Shown here: piece by piece, positions 37,794 through 48,027 of the stretch
Position numbering within the stretch: the first letter of the stretch is position 1
Layout: every line of letters begins with the position of its first letter
Source of the DNA: Pedobacter sp.
GTDB taxonomy: Bacteria; Bacteroidota; Bacteroidia; Sphingobacteriales; Sphingobacteriaceae
Direction of reading: 5' to 3'
DNA length: 64,000 nt
Assembly: GCA_031119475.1 (NCBI GenBank)
Contig: JAVHXV010000009.1
Coordinates: 64,881-128,880 of the forward strand
The notes under the pieces: generated by a model
What the model saw: the letters and a program-made list of their open reading frames with translations, nothing else
Databases searched by the model: none
What the model was told of the DNA's origin: nothing
Program-made: the position numbers and the translations under genes

Positions 37794-39473
37794 CTATGCT
37801 AATTTTTTGTATCTGATCCGGTGCGGAGTAATGTCACCCAATCTTTTCTTGCGGTTTTCTTCGTAGTCTGTATAGTTTCCTTCGAAGAAATAGACCTCTG
37901 AATTGCCTTCAAAAGCTAAGATATGGGTACAGATCCGATCGAGGAACCACCTATCGTGGCTGATTACTACTGCACAGCCACCAAAGTTTTCCAATGCTTC
38001 TTCGAGCGCGCGCAAGGTGTTGACATCGATATCATTGGTCGGCTCATCGAGTAACAGCACATTGGCACCTTTTTTTAGCGTAATGGCCAAATGTACACGA
38101 TTTCGCTCTCCGCCAGATAATACACCAACTTTTTTCTGCTGATCCGCACCATTGAAATTAAATTTTGACACATAGGCACGGCCATTAACGGCCTTATTCC
38201 CCAATTGGATGTTGTCTAGTCCGTCGGTAATGTTTTCATACACGGTCTTTTCTGCCGCAAGATCATTGTGCATCTGATCTACATAGCCTAATGCTACAGT
38301 CTCCCCAACCTTGAAAGTGCCTGCATCAGGTTGTTCCTGCCCAGTGATCAAACGGAATAAGGTTGTCTTACCTGCGCCATTGGGGCCAATAATGCCTACG
38401 ATACCAGCAGGAGGAAGGGTGAAATTAAGGTTTTCGAACAAGATTTTGTCGCCGTAGGCCTTGGTCACATTTGTGGCCTCGATCACTACATTTCCTAGCC
38501 TAGGACCAGCAGGAATGAACAATTCCAGTTTTTCTTCGCGTTCCCTACCATCTTCGGATGCCAGTTTGTCGTAATTGGCCAAACGGGCCTTTGATTTGGC
38601 GTGACGGGCCTTTGGGGCCATGCGTACCCATTCGAGCTCGCGCTCCAAAGTTTTCTGGCGTTTGCTTTCTGTTTTTTCTTCCTGGGCCAAGCGTTTTGCT
38701 TTTTGGTCGAGCCAAGATGAATAATTTCCTTTCCATGGAATACCTTCGCCACGATCCAGTTCAAGGATCCAACCGGCTACATTATCCAAGAAATAACGAT
38801 CGTGGGTAACCGCAATCACAGTGCCCTTGTAATTCTGGAGGAACTGTTCCAACCAATCAATACTCTCCGCATCCAAGTGGTTGGTCGGCTCATCGAGCAA
38901 AAGTACATCCGGTTCTTGGAGCAAAAGGCGGCACATGGCTACACGGCGACGCTCACCGCCCGATAATACGCCGATTTTTGTGTCCGGTTCAGGGCAGCGC
39001 AAGGCATCCATCGCCCTTTCCAGTTTGGTATCCAATTCCCAGGCATTTACGGCATCGATTTTATCTTGAAGCTCCCCTTGGCGCTGCATCAACTTATCCA
39101 TTTTATCTGGGTCTGAATAGTTTTCTTCCAGTCCGAAAGCTTCGTTCACCTCTTCATACTCCTTAAGGATGGCAGTAATTTCGGCCACACCTTCTTCCAC
39201 TACTTCGCGGACCGTTTTGTGCTCATCAAGAATGGGCTCTTGGGCCAGATAGCCGACGCTATAGCCTGGATTAAAGACCACTTCGCCCTGGAACGACTTG
39301 TCCAGACCGGCAATGATTTTCAGGAGCGACGATTTGCCCGATCCGTTCAGACCGATCACACCGATTTTCGCCCCATAAAAAAAAGAAAGATAGATATTTT
39401 TTAAAACCTGTTTTTGTGGCGGGTAAATCTTGCTTACCCCAGCCATTGAAAAGATTATTTTTTCGTCAGACAT
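37794..39473 (-). CDS. ettA: ABC-F translational throttle protein EttA
   Basis: A 559-residue soluble tandem ABC protein with two Walker A motifs (GLNGSGKSS; GPNGAGKTT), two LSGGE signatures and two LLDEPTN Walker B motifs, with no membrane domain. The length and linker match EttA, which gates translation at the ribosomal E site according to the ADP/ATP ratio. Confidence 0.92.
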   Translation of the reverse strand: MSDEKIIFSMAGVSKIYPPQKQVLKNIYLSFFYGAKIGVIGLNGSGKSSLLKIIAGLDKSFQGEVVFNPGYSVGYLAQEPILDEHKTVREVVEEGVAEITAILKEYEEVNEAFGLEENYSDPDKMDKLMQRQGELQDKIDAVNAWELDTKLERAMDALRCPEPDTKIGVLSGGERRRVAMCRLLLQEPDVLLLDEPTNHLDAESIDWLEQFLQNYKGTVIAVTHDRYFLDNVAGWILELDRGEGIPWKGNYSSWLDQKAKRLAQEEKTESKRQKTLERELEWVRMAPKARHAKSKARLANYDKLASEDGREREEKLELFIPAGPRLGNVVIEATNVTKAYGDKILFENLNFTLPPAGIVGIIGPNGAGKTTLFRLITGQEQPDAGTFKVGETVALGYVDQMHNDLAAEKTVYENITDGLDNIQLGNKAVNGRAYVSKFNFNGADQQKKVGVLSGGERNRVHLAITLKKGANVLLLDEPTNDIDVNTLRALEEALENFGGCAVVISHDRWFLDRICTHILAFEGNSEVYFFEGNYTDYEENRKKRLGDITPHRIRYKKLA

Positions 39474-39493
39474 AAATTTGGCTATTATTTCTG

Positions 39494-39501
39494 CAAAGAT
39501 A
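39494..39501 (-). promoter_or_regulatory. -7 box of ettA
   Basis: TATCTTTG on the minus strand, 20 nt before the ettA ATG. No matching -33 TTTG is evident. Confidence 0.5.
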
Positions 39502-39918
39502 ATCTAAATTGTAAGATGGGGGAGTGAAGATGGAAAATGTTGACTAAGATTATCATTTGTAATCGGGATATGAATTTGGGACTGATATACCTTTGCCTGC
39601 CATTATTGCTGAAATGAATTTTAGTCCCACGCAAAATGACAGAAAGCCGCTGTCGCCAAAACCTTACAATTTAGCGACAAAGCGGCTTTGAATTGAATAA
39701 ACCCTTGTTTTTGATGCTAAAAACCTATGCGTTATCTATTTACACAAAAGAACCGCTGGCTCTAATTTTTTGTGATCAAGTTAAAATTTGTTAATTCCTA
39801 CTATAAGGCGAAACCTTATCCACGAAAATGGCGTAATTGTTGATAAAATATAAATAACCAGAAGCCGTATTTATAAAACAAATTTATAGTTTAGAGTCAT
39901 CTGGTTTACACACATATT
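39502..39918. other. Divergent ettA/clpC gap with two hairpins
   Basis: The gap holds no ORF. It contains a two-part inverted repeat at 39643-39689 (described separately), a smaller hairpin ATAAGG-CGAAA-CCTTAT at 39803-39819 and an isolated TACCTTTG box at 39588-39595 on the plus strand. The last ~60 nt before clpC are AT-rich. No CtsR or CIRCE-type repeat was seen. Confidence 0.5.
39643..39689. other. Strong two-segment hairpin, possible small RNA or structural element
   Basis: AAAGCCGC (39643-39650) pairs with GCGGCTTT (39682-39689) and GTCGC (39652-39656) with GCGAC (39674-39678). This gives a 13-bp interrupted stem around a 17-nt loop (39657-39673). No T-run flanks it on either strand, so it is not a standard terminator. 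TACCTTTG at 39588-39595 could start a plus-strand transcript across it. Confidence 0.55.
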
Positions 39919-42453
39919 ATGGAAGCTAAATTTTCTCCACAAGTAAAAGATGTGATTTCTTTTAGCAGGGAAGAAGCCCTGAGATTGGGTCACGATTATA
40001 TTGGCGCAGAACACCTGTTGCTGGGCCTAATTCGCGAAGGTGATGGTATGGCGATTAAGATCTTAAAATCCTTAGGTGTCGATACTTCCAAACTTCGCCG
40101 TTCTATTGAGGAAGCCGTGCGCGGTACTTCAAGTGTAACCGTTAACCTTGGAAATATCCCATTGACCAAACAAGCAGAAAAAGTATTGAAAATTACTTAT
40201 CTGGAAGCAAAGATTTTTAAGAGCGATCTGATCGGGACCGAGCATTTATTGCTGTCTATCCTTCGTGATGATGACAACATCGCCTCACAGATCTTATTGC
40301 AATATAGCATCACCTACGAAATCTTTAAGCAGGAGGTGGAGGTAAATAAAAATGGATTTAGGGATGAGGCCCAGGGCGGTGGCACTTCGAGCGGTGATGA
40401 AGATTACCAGGAAGAAGAAAGCTTTAGCGCACCAAAAAAGGTTTCAGACATCAAGTCCAAAACTCCTGTGCTGGATAACTTTGGCCGCGACCTGACCCGT
40501 GCCGCTGAGGAAGGCCGATTGGATCCTATCGTTGGGCGTGAAAAAGAGATCGAACGTGTTTCGCAGATCTTGTCGCGTCGTAAAAAGAACAACCCAATCT
40601 TGATCGGTGAGCCCGGTGTTGGTAAATCGGCCATTGCCGAAGGATTGGCGTTAAGGATCGTACAACGTAAGGTTTCACGTGTGTTGTTCAACAAACGTGT
40701 AGTGACCTTGGATCTTGCTTCACTTGTGGCCGGCACAAAATACCGTGGCCAGTTTGAAGAACGCATGAAAGCAGTGATGAATGAACTTGAAAAATCGACA
40801 GATGTCATTCTTTTCATCGACGAAATCCATACCATTGTAGGTGCAGGTGGAGCATCGGGTTCGCTAGATGCCTCAAATATGTTCAAACCGGCACTGGCTA
40901 GGGGCGAAATCCAATGCATTGGGGCTACAACACTTGATGAATACCGTCAGTACATTGAAAAAGATGGTGCACTGGACCGTCGTTTCCAAAAGGTGATGAT
41001 CGAGCCGGCAACGCCTGACGAAACCGTTGAAATCCTTAACCGCATCAAGGAAAAATATGAAGAACACCATGGGGTGACCTATTCAGAAGAAGCAATCCAG
41101 GCTTGCGTGGCGCTCACATCAAGATACATTACCGACCGATTCCTACCGGATAAGGCAATTGATGCGCTGGATGAAGCGGGCTCGCGCGTACACCTCACCA
41201 ATATCCATGTTCCTGAGAATATTATCAGTATCGAAAGTAAGATCGAAGACATCAAGATCGAAAAGAACAAGGTGGTCAAAAGCCAAAAATATGAAGAGGC
41301 TGCAAAACTGCGAGACACTGAGAAAAACCTGTTGGAAGAACTGGACCGAGCCAAGGCAGAGTGGGAAGCTGATACCAAAACAAAGCGTTATGAGGTAACA
41401 GAAGACAATGTGGCCGAGGTGGTTTCGATGATGACCGGTATTCCTTTGCAACGTGTCGGACAGACAGATAGTGCCAAATTGCTCAACATGTATGATACGG
41501 TTGCAGCTAAAATTATTGGACAGGATGATGCGATCAAAAAATTGACCAAAGCCATCCAACGTACACGGGCTGGATTAAAAGACCCTAAAAAACCAATTGG
41601 TTCATTTATTTTCTTAGGTCCAACTGGTGTTGGTAAAACCGAATTGGCAAAGGAACTCGCACGTTTCATGTTCGATAGCGACGATTCGCTGATCCAAATC
41701 GACATGAGCGAGTACATGGAGAAATTTGCCGTCTCACGTCTGGTCGGAGCGCCTCCGGGATATGTTGGCTACGAAGAAGGTGGGCAGCTCACCGAAAAGG
41801 TACGCCGCAAACCGTATGCGGTAATCTTGTTGGATGAAATCGAAAAAGCGCATCCTGATGTATTCAATATCCTTTTGCAGGTATTGGACGAAGGCCAATT
41901 GACAGATAGCTTAGGCAGGAAAGTTGATTTTAGGAATACCATCATTATCATGACCTCAAATATTGGTGCACGCCAGTTGAAAGACTTCGGTGCGGGTGTA
42001 GGTTTTTCTACCTCAGCAAAACTGAGCCAGAGCGATGCCCATAGCCGTGGTGTAATCGAAAGTGCGCTGAAACGTGCATTTGCGCCTGAATTTTTAAATC
42101 GGGTGGATGATGTCGTGGTATTTAATTCACTTGGAAAAGAAGAAATCTTCAGGATAATTGATATCGAATTGAAATCGTTGTTTGGCCGCGTGCATAACCT
42201 GGGCTATGAAGTGAAGCTCACTGAAGGTGCCAAAGAGTTTATCGCCGATAAGGGCTTTGATAGTAACTTTGGTGCCCGCCCATTAAAACGCGCCATCCAG
42301 AAATACTTGGAAGATCCTATTGCCGAAGAAATCTTAAAAGGTGAAATCCACGATGGCGATATCTTGGAAATCGACTACGATAAGGAAAAAGAAGAAATTA
42401 CGGTTGCCAATAAAAGCAATGGTAAGAAAAAGAAAAAAGAAGAAGGGGCTTAA
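39919..42453 (+). CDS. clpC: ATP-dependent Clp protease ATPase ClpC
   Basis: An 844-residue AAA+ unfoldase. The N-terminal double Clp-N repeat (to about 145) is followed by the first AAA domain with Walker A GEPGVGKS and the UVR-like middle segment ([22 protein letters not shown]). The second AAA domain has GPTGVGKTE, and the tail is Lys/Glu-rich. It feeds substrates to ClpP, which is not in this window. The middle segment marks it as ClpC rather than ClpB or ClpA. It ends at a clear terminator. Confidence 0.94.
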   Translation: MEAKFSPQVKDVISFSREEALRLGHDYIGAEHLLLGLIREGDGMAIKILKSLGVDTSKLRRSIEEAVRGTSSVTVNLGNIPLTKQAEKVLKITYLEAKIFKSDLIGTEHLLLSILRDDDNIASQILLQYSITYEIFKQEVEVNKNGFRDEAQGGGTSSGDEDYQEEESFSAPKKVSDIKSKTPVLDNFGRDLTRAAEEGRLDPIVGREKEIERVSQILSRRKKNNPILIGEPGVGKSAIAEGLALRIVQRKVSRVLFNKRVVTLDLASLVAGTKYRGQFEERMKAVMNELEKSTDVILFIDEIHTIVGAGGASGSLDASNMFKPALARGEIQCIGATTLDEYRQYIEKDGALDRRFQKVMIEPATPDETVEILNRIKEKYEEHHGVTYSEEAIQACVALTSRYITDRFLPDKAIDALDEAGSRVHLTNIHVPENIISIESKIEDIKIEKNKVVKSQKYEEAAKLRDTEKNLLEELDRAKAEWEADTKTKRYEVTEDNVAEVVSMMTGIPLQRVGQTDSAKLLNMYDTVAAKIIGQDDAIKKLTKAIQRTRAGLKDPKKPIGSFIFLGPTGVGKTELAKELARFMFDSDDSLIQIDMSEYMEKFAVSRLVGAPPGYVGYEEGGQLTEKVRRKPYAVILLDEIEKAHPDVFNILLQVLDEGQLTDSLGRKVDFRNTIIIMTSNIGARQLKDFGAGVGFSTSAKLSQSDAHSRGVIESALKRAFAPEFLNRVDDVVVFNSLGKEEIFRIIDIELKSLFGRVHNLGYEVKLTEGAKEFIADKGFDSNFGARPLKRAIQKYLEDPIAEEILKGEIHDGDILEIDYDKEKEEITVANKSNGKKKKKEEGA

Positions 42454-42480
42454 ATACTAATTGCACCTGACTTTCGTTAA

Positions 42481-42512
42481 ACACCTGTTACACAACTGAC
42501 AGGTGTTTTTTT
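42481..42512 (+). terminator. clpC terminator, touching the next start codon
   Basis: ACACCTGT (42481-42488) pairs with ACAGGTGT (42499-42506), followed by a T-run to 42512. The ATG of the CAP gene begins at 42513, so the whole initiation region of that gene is terminator hairpin. Confidence 0.9.
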
Positions 42513-43004
42513 ATGGGAAAAATCTTATTGACGCTTATTTTTTCGCTCTTTGCGGTTGCGGATCTGGCAACTGGGAACGATAGCGATCCAAGTCCGACTA
42601 ATCTGGACCACCAGCTGATCTTAAAACTTGTTAATGAGAGGCGCACCACTGGTTGCAACTGCGGCACCAAGTATATGCCCGCTGTACCGCCGCTCATTTG
42701 GAGCGATGTGATAGCGGCTGCCTCGATTGGACACAGCAAGGACATGAACCAACGTAATTTCTTTAGCCACACTTCTTCAAATGGGCAGTCGCTAAAAGAC
42801 CGCTTTAATGCTGTAGGCTATAAATGGATGGCTATCGGAGAAAATATTGCGATGGGCCAGCGCGACGAATTTGAGGTGGTAAATGCCTGGATAAAAAGTC
42901 CAGGGCATTGCATGAACCTGATGAGTGTGGATTTTAAGGAAATGGGTGCGGCCCGGGCAGGAAAGTATTGGACACAGGACTTTGGAAAAAAGAGGACCTG
43001 GTAA
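42513..43004 (+). CDS. CAP-domain (SCP/PR-1-like) secreted protein
   Basis: A 163-residue exported protein with a signal peptide (about 1-21) followed by a CAP domain. The expected residues are present: His in IGHSKDM, FFSHTSSNGQSLKDRF, Glu in IGENIAMG and the final SPGHCMNLM. Bacterial CAP proteins have varied or unknown functions. No other Met can serve as a start, although the ATG abuts the clpC terminator T-run. Expression therefore needs read-through or an internal promoter. Confidence 0.85.
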   Translation: MGKILLTLIFSLFAVADLATGNDSDPSPTNLDHQLILKLVNERRTTGCNCGTKYMPAVPPLIWSDVIAAASIGHSKDMNQRNFFSHTSSNGQSLKDRFNAVGYKWMAIGENIAMGQRDEFEVVNAWIKSPGHCMNLMSVDFKEMGAARAGKYWTQDFGKKRTW

Positions 43005-43025
43005 GCGTGAATATGGCGAGCATAA

Positions 43026-43055
43026 TTTGAAATTTCAATTAAATATTTAGATTTG
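43026..43055 (+). promoter_or_regulatory. Promoter upstream of the 43207 gene
   Basis: TTTG at 43026-43029, an 18-nt spacer and TAGATTTG at 43048-43055, in good agreement with the consensus. The leader to ATG 43207 would be about 145 nt, unusually long in this window. Confidence 0.65.
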
Positions 43056-43206
43056 CAACGACAATGTTATAAAGTGGAAATTATTTTTAAGCTTCCAACT
43101 TTAAAATTGTATATTTAATATTAAGATTTAATTCTTCTCCTGAACTAACGCTCTCTCATCCCACTGCAATAGGTAACGGTATAAAGAATTGAATGGAGAA
43201 TTCATT

Positions 43207-43545
43207 ATGCTCAGATATTTAACGTTAATATTGCTGGTTACCTTAAGTTGCACTGCAGTGCAGGGTGCTACTGGATGTGTGCCCAATTCTAATCCCACAA
43301 GAATATATACCACAGTTCAGAGCGGGTCAACCTATAAAAGTACACCTTTCACGACAGTAAACTCTGGTTGCAGCTTTATTCTAACTGGCACAAGCTGCTC
43401 AGTGCAAGGCATGGGTGCGGGATGGATTTCAAATACTTCCCCCCAGAGCTGTCCCCTCGATAATGAAATCTATGTAGCTATATTTATCATGGCGCTAGGT
43501 GGATTTTATTATTATCGGAGAAGCAGACAATTAGGCTTGGCCTAA
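43207..43545 (+). CDS. Small secreted protein with PID-CTERM-like tail
   Basis: A 112-residue protein: signal peptide (1-20, ending TAVQG), a Cys/Ser/Thr-rich middle with five cysteines, then the motif CPLDN (82-86), one hydrophobic helix (88-103) and a basic end (RRSRQ). The P-L-D, helix, basic-tail order resembles PID-CTERM sorting tails of Bacteroidota, but this is inference. An ATG at 43189 would add six residues. The 3' end overlaps the convergent ATP-grasp gene by 15 bp. Confidence 0.6.
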   Translation: MLRYLTLILLVTLSCTAVQGATGCVPNSNPTRIYTTVQSGSTYKSTPFTTVNSGCSFILTGTSCSVQGMGAGWISNTSPQSCPLDNEIYVAIFIMALGGFYYYRRSRQLGLA

Positions 43546-44412
43546 AATAGTCTCCAAAGCCTTCCCATAATTTTCAAAAGCATGTTCATGGGTTTCCAGA
43601 AAGAGGAAAGGTTCGATCAGTTCAAGTTCCATCAACATGAGTTTTTGATTAACTATGGTGCCATCTACGCGGGAATATAGGCAATCTTTTGCAAATTGAT
43701 CCACATAGTCCTGTGCTTGGGCGAGCAGCTCCGGATCAGGGAGCAAAGGATGTACGGTACCCCCAAAAGTAGCCTGCACCCTGAAATCTCCAGCTTTGGC
43801 TTTCTTCAACAGCGCATGACTAAACTTACCGCCAAAAAAGACAAAAGACCATTCGCCCTGATCTTCGATCTCTTTTAAAAAGGGCTGGATGATAAAATCT
43901 TCTTCCTGTTTTAGGGCCATCAATTGGACATTGATTTCATCAACATTAGTCCTCGTCACCTTAAAGGTATTTTTCGAACCTCCGCTCACTGCTGGCTTCA
44001 CGATGATCTGCTCGGTATCAAACCGCTCAAAGTAGCTTGATAGATCGCTTTGGGCTTCCTGCGAAGTAAATACACTTGGGGTAACCTTTAATCCTGCCTG
44101 TGCAATGTCGTTTAGGTAATGTTTATCAGCATTCCATTTTAAGACCGCTATCGGATTGAGCACACGGCAGTTGAGCTGGCCAAGTCCATCTAACCAGACA
44201 TAAAATTCATTGATGTGATTAAAATAATCCCATGGCGATTTAATAATGACTACATCAAAGCGTTCCCACAAAACGTTGGGGTCGTTCCAAATCGCTTTTT
44301 CGACTTCAAATCCTTTTGAAGCTAAAAAACTGATCAGCAGGTCATCTTCATTGTTGGCCGCTGCGGTATGGTACTTTCCCTGGTCTTGATAGGTAACGAG
44401 TGCAATTTTCAT
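43531..44412 (-). CDS. ATP-grasp domain protein (RimK/glutathione synthetase-like)
   Basis: A 293-residue soluble protein with an ATP-grasp fold (VKPAVSGGSKNTFKV; QPFLKEIEDQGEWSFVFFGGKFSHAL; catalytic-loop region GTIVNQKLMLMELELIEPFLFL). Related proteins form amide or ester bonds between carboxylates and amines; the substrate here is unknown. It is monocistronic on the minus strand. Confidence 0.78.
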   Translation of the reverse strand: MKIALVTYQDQGKYHTAAANNEDDLLISFLASKGFEVEKAIWNDPNVLWERFDVVIIKSPWDYFNHINEFYVWLDGLGQLNCRVLNPIAVLKWNADKHYLNDIAQAGLKVTPSVFTSQEAQSDLSSYFERFDTEQIIVKPAVSGGSKNTFKVTRTNVDEINVQLMALKQEEDFIIQPFLKEIEDQGEWSFVFFGGKFSHALLKKAKAGDFRVQATFGGTVHPLLPDPELLAQAQDYVDQFAKDCLYSRVDGTIVNQKLMLMELELIEPFLFLETHEHAFENYGKALETILGQA

Positions 44413-44543
44413 GTGAATGTTTTAAGGAGCGAAAATAGTAAATAGTTGGTAGTTTATAGTTCATAGTTCACAGTTCATAGTCAGGGTTCATGGCAGATGG
44501 CCCTAGTTGATATGAAGCTTATGTTCTTATAGTTAATACACCA

Positions 44544-45614
44544 TCAGAAAAGACTCATCTGCGCCTGTGGAATTTTGAATAAAGTCCGGTCCAATTGGAT
44601 GTCGTCGACATTCAATCCATTTAAACGACAATGCAGTTTAAATGTGGACCTGATCATTTCTGCAAAGTTTCCTTCTCCCCTCATCCGTGTGCCATATCGG
44701 CTATCGTTTACGTTTCCGTTGTGGCAATCCTGGATCATGTGCCATACCTTTTCAAACCGGTCGGGAAAATTCTTGCGGAGCCAATCTTCAAATAATTGAT
44801 GGATGATGCCATTTAGCCGGACTACCGTATATCCAGCTCCTTTTGCGCCATTTTCGGCCGCTGCTTGAAGAATGGCCGGCATTTCATGGTTATTGAGGCC
44901 CGGGATCATCGGTGCGGCCATCACACCAGTTGGCAATCCTACTTTGCTCAGTTCATAAATGATCTTTAACCTTTGTTTTGCTGTGGTCGTCCTGGGCTCC
45001 AGCTTCAATCGTAGTTGCTCATCCAAGCTGGTAATCGAAACATACACTGCTGCCAACCTCAATTTCGCCATTTCTTGCAGGATATCGAGATCTCTCAAGA
45101 TCAGGGCATTCTTCGTGATCATCGAAACAGGCTGTCGATACGCCAATGCGATTTCCAGCAACTGCCTCGTCAGCCTAAATTTCCGCTCTGCGGGCTGATA
45201 ACAGTCCGTATTGCCCGAAAGCGAAATTGGAGTGGCATCCCAAGCCTTTCTTTCGAGAAACTTTTTGAACAATGCCGGTGCATCCTGCTTGACAATAATT
45301 TTCCGCTCAAAATCCAATCCGGCACTAAAGCCCCAGTATTCATGCGAATTGCGTGCATAACAATAGATGCAGCCGTGCTCGCAGCCCTGGTAGGGATTTA
45401 GCGAATAGGCCATCCCCACATCCGGGCTCTGCACTTTGTTGACTACCGATTTGGATGAACCCACGATAAAGGCAGTCTTCGAATTAGGTTCTTCCCAATC
45501 ATCAATGCCTTCTGGGTGATCCTTGGCCAAGGAATTTTTCAAATATCTATTTGCCGTGTTAAGCTGGGCGCCACGGCCGTTTAAATAATCCTGATGTCCA
45601 TCTTCCAAAAGCAT
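44544..45614 (-). CDS. PA0069-family radical SAM protein
   Basis: A 356-residue radical SAM enzyme with the cluster motif CEHGCIYCYARNSHEYWGFS and the conserved GMAYSLNPYQ lead-in typical of the PA0069/SplB-like group. The substrate is unknown; a nucleic-acid role is sometimes suggested for the group. It begins near an AT-rich gap with repeated ATTACTAAAAATATTAGC words. Confidence 0.85.
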   Translation of the reverse strand: MLLEDGHQDYLNGRGAQLNTANRYLKNSLAKDHPEGIDDWEEPNSKTAFIVGSSKSVVNKVQSPDVGMAYSLNPYQGCEHGCIYCYARNSHEYWGFSAGLDFERKIIVKQDAPALFKKFLERKAWDATPISLSGNTDCYQPAERKFRLTRQLLEIALAYRQPVSMITKNALILRDLDILQEMAKLRLAAVYVSITSLDEQLRLKLEPRTTTAKQRLKIIYELSKVGLPTGVMAAPMIPGLNNHEMPAILQAAAENGAKGAGYTVVRLNGIIHQLFEDWLRKNFPDRFEKVWHMIQDCHNGNVNDSRYGTRMRGEGNFAEMIRSTFKLHCRLNGLNVDDIQLDRTLFKIPQAQMSLF

Positions 45615-45678
45615 AGTTTAAAATTACTAAAAATATTAGCAATTTATTTAACTGTTTTTCCACAAATGGTGAGTAGCT

Positions 45679-46911
45679 TTATTTTTTGGGAAGAGGGATA
45701 TAGTCAAGCGGGAGCAGGTCGGCAATTTTTTCGTACGACCAAAATCCGCTATAGAGTGCAGCTTTGGCATCGTATACCGCCCCATTTGGATAAAATTGGA
45801 TCGGAGGATTGATGTTCCTGATCAAGGTTACCTGGTCATTTCCAATCTCTGGCGGTCGTGAAACCTTAAAACCCGAGTAGTCGTAAGCAGGGCTTTCCTT
45901 TTCATTTTTATAGACCACAAATAGCGCATCCGTATAATTCATCTGTTTTAGCACATGGTCTGTTTTTTTTACCAAGGTGTCGGTTAATATGGGTGCCCGG
46001 TTCAGCACATCCACTGTTGGCGAAAGGCTCCGTTGTTTGAGCCAATAGGAAAGAGAATCAGAACCATTAAAGGTCAGGATGTTTTTGGTACCCTGCCTGC
46101 CCGTCATAAATTGCCTGACCTTGGCCTGGATCAGGCTGTCTGGAAGTTTGCTGGGGTTTTTAATGGTGGTCAATTTATGCAGCACAAAGCCCTCTTCGGC
46201 CAGCGTATTTTTATAAAGCGACTGATAAAAATGCTGCGAGGAGCCTCGATAGGCGATTTCCCTGTTCTTCTTCCACCGCCTTTGCTTTGCTTGGCTACCT
46301 TTTAATTCTTCAAAAGTGGGCAGTCCTGCATAAAATAAAATCTTGGTCTTGTAATCATACTCAAAAGTATTTAAAAGGTATTTGATCCGATACCCCAGCG
46401 CCTGGTTTTCAATGATCAGCAGTTCGTCGGCCGTAAAATTTAATACTCTATTTGAACGATCGTCGTTTACATTGATGGCCTGGGTATTTAGGATCTTGCA
46501 ATTCTTTGAGTTTGGCGTAGTCCCGATAAAATATTCCTTAAACAAATTGATGTAGTATTCCCGGTTCGGGTCTGGCTTCACCACCACTTCTTTCAGCTGT
46601 GTGGCATTTTCCTTTAAGGTAACTTCAATAAATGCAGCGCGATCGGTGATGATGACATTTTTGGAAACTGGCAGATATCCGATCATCTGTACCAAAACGT
46701 CGTAATTGCCAGGTTTTAAATTGGGTAGGGTAAACCTGCCTTCATTATCGGTCACTGTAGCCAGTTTATAACCGCTCAGATAGATGGCAACCCCCGGAAT
46801 GGTCTCTTTCTGATCGCGGACAATCCCAGAAATCGAATAGTTCTGCTGTGCCAATGACCAGAGACTGCAGCAGGTCAACATCAGAAAAATAAAGAGCCGT
46901 TTGGTTCCCAT
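45679..46911 (-). CDS. Exported protein with carboxypeptidase-regulatory-like domain
   Basis: A 410-residue exported protein: signal peptide (about 1-21, SLAQ before QNYSISG), an N-terminal CarboxypepD_reg-like Ig-fold domain (ISGIVRDQKETIPGVAIYLSGYKLATVTDNEGRF region, 25-110), then a long C-terminal region of unknown fold. Such domains also begin SusC/TonB receptors, but no barrel follows here. It lies 6 nt after the serine hydrolase gene, so it is probably cotranscribed with it. Confidence 0.78.
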   Translation of the reverse strand: MGTKRLFIFLMLTCCSLWSLAQQNYSISGIVRDQKETIPGVAIYLSGYKLATVTDNEGRFTLPNLKPGNYDVLVQMIGYLPVSKNVIITDRAAFIEVTLKENATQLKEVVVKPDPNREYYINLFKEYFIGTTPNSKNCKILNTQAINVNDDRSNRVLNFTADELLIIENQALGYRIKYLLNTFEYDYKTKILFYAGLPTFEELKGSQAKQRRWKKNREIAYRGSSQHFYQSLYKNTLAEEGFVLHKLTTIKNPSKLPDSLIQAKVRQFMTGRQGTKNILTFNGSDSLSYWLKQRSLSPTVDVLNRAPILTDTLVKKTDHVLKQMNYTDALFVVYKNEKESPAYDYSGFKVSRPPEIGNDQVTLIRNINPPIQFYPNGAVYDAKAALYSGFWSYEKIADLLPLDYIPLPKK

Positions 46912-46917
46912 AACAGA

Positions 46918-47985
46918 TCAATTTAAATAGGCACGCCTGACATTTTCGGCCATTTTTACCATGTCCATTTCCTTTGGCGTATTTCTGTTCGTCAAGATGA
47001 TGATGCTGAAATGATCAGATGGGATGCGATAGATTACATTTCTGAAACTGGTCGTGCTACCGGTATGGTACACGACCGGCATGCCTGTATCCTCTTTTTT
47101 GAGGTGCCAGCCAAAACCATAATCAATTTCGGCACCGTTATTTAATTTTTGATGGGCGAAGGCCAATTCCCAGGTTGATCGTGGCAGGATTTGATCGGTG
47201 TAAAGTGCTTGTTCCCACTTAAATAGATCGTTGATGTTGCTATAAATGCCCCCATCGCCCAAGGTGGCGCTCGTACTGCTCTGGTCTTTTCTGATCCATC
47301 CACCGGAAGCTTCCGCATAACCATAAGCACGGTCCTTAACTGTGTTCACATCCTTCACATAAGCAATCGAACCATTCATTTTTAAAGGCCTGAATAGGTG
47401 TTTTGACAGATAAGCTGGATAGTGCTCGCCACTGTATTTTTCAATAATCAGGCCCAACAACACATAAGCGGTATTGCTGTATCGATAGCGGGAGCCCGGC
47501 TCAAAATAGGTTTTGGTAAAAGCCTTGCATGCCCTAACCACATCCTGGTCAGCTAATTGTGCTCCGCCGATCGTCTCATCGATCACATCATCATAATCGA
47601 GTATACCAGAAGTATGGTTCAACAGCTGTTGGATGGAAATACCTTTGGCATAAGCTGGCAGTTCCGGAAAACAGTCGCTCAATGTAGTCTGTAAATTTAA
47701 CTTTCCTTTGCCGATTAGCTGTAGGATGGCTGCAGCTGTAAATTGCTTGCTCACCGAAGCCAACCTAAAATTGGTATTCAGGTTTACCTTGGTCTTGCTT
47801 TCGAGTTCACTTAGACCATAACTTTGGCTATAAACTATTTTCCCATCTTTTACAATGGCCAATGCGGCACCAGGATTTTCGCCCGCATAGGGCGCAAAAA
47901 GTTCGTCGATCTTAGCGTAATTTTGGGCCATGGCCATTGAAGTGAAAAGCATAAAGAGGAGCAGCAATTTAGTTTTCATAAACAT
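46918..47985 (-). CDS. Serine hydrolase, class-C beta-lactamase/PBP fold
   Basis: A 355-residue exported enzyme with signal peptide (SMAMAQ), catalytic SxxK in SVSKQFT, YxN in YSNTAYV and HTG in YHTGSTTS, the three motifs of class-C-like serine hydrolases. It could be an esterase, a D-amino-acid peptidase or a lactamase; nothing here decides. ATG 47985 and ATG 47979 (MKTKLLL) are both possible starts. Confidence 0.85.
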   Translation of the reverse strand: MFMKTKLLLLFMLFTSMAMAQNYAKIDELFAPYAGENPGAALAIVKDGKIVYSQSYGLSELESKTKVNLNTNFRLASVSKQFTAAAILQLIGKGKLNLQTTLSDCFPELPAYAKGISIQQLLNHTSGILDYDDVIDETIGGAQLADQDVVRACKAFTKTYFEPGSRYRYSNTAYVLLGLIIEKYSGEHYPAYLSKHLFRPLKMNGSIAYVKDVNTVKDRAYGYAEASGGWIRKDQSSTSATLGDGGIYSNINDLFKWEQALYTDQILPRSTWELAFAHQKLNNGAEIDYGFGWHLKKEDTGMPVVYHTGSTTSFRNVIYRIPSDHFSIIILTNRNTPKEMDMVKMAENVRRAYLN

Positions 47986-48027
47986 ATTTAGTTAAAATAT
48001 TCGATAAACTAAATTAATAGTTATTTT

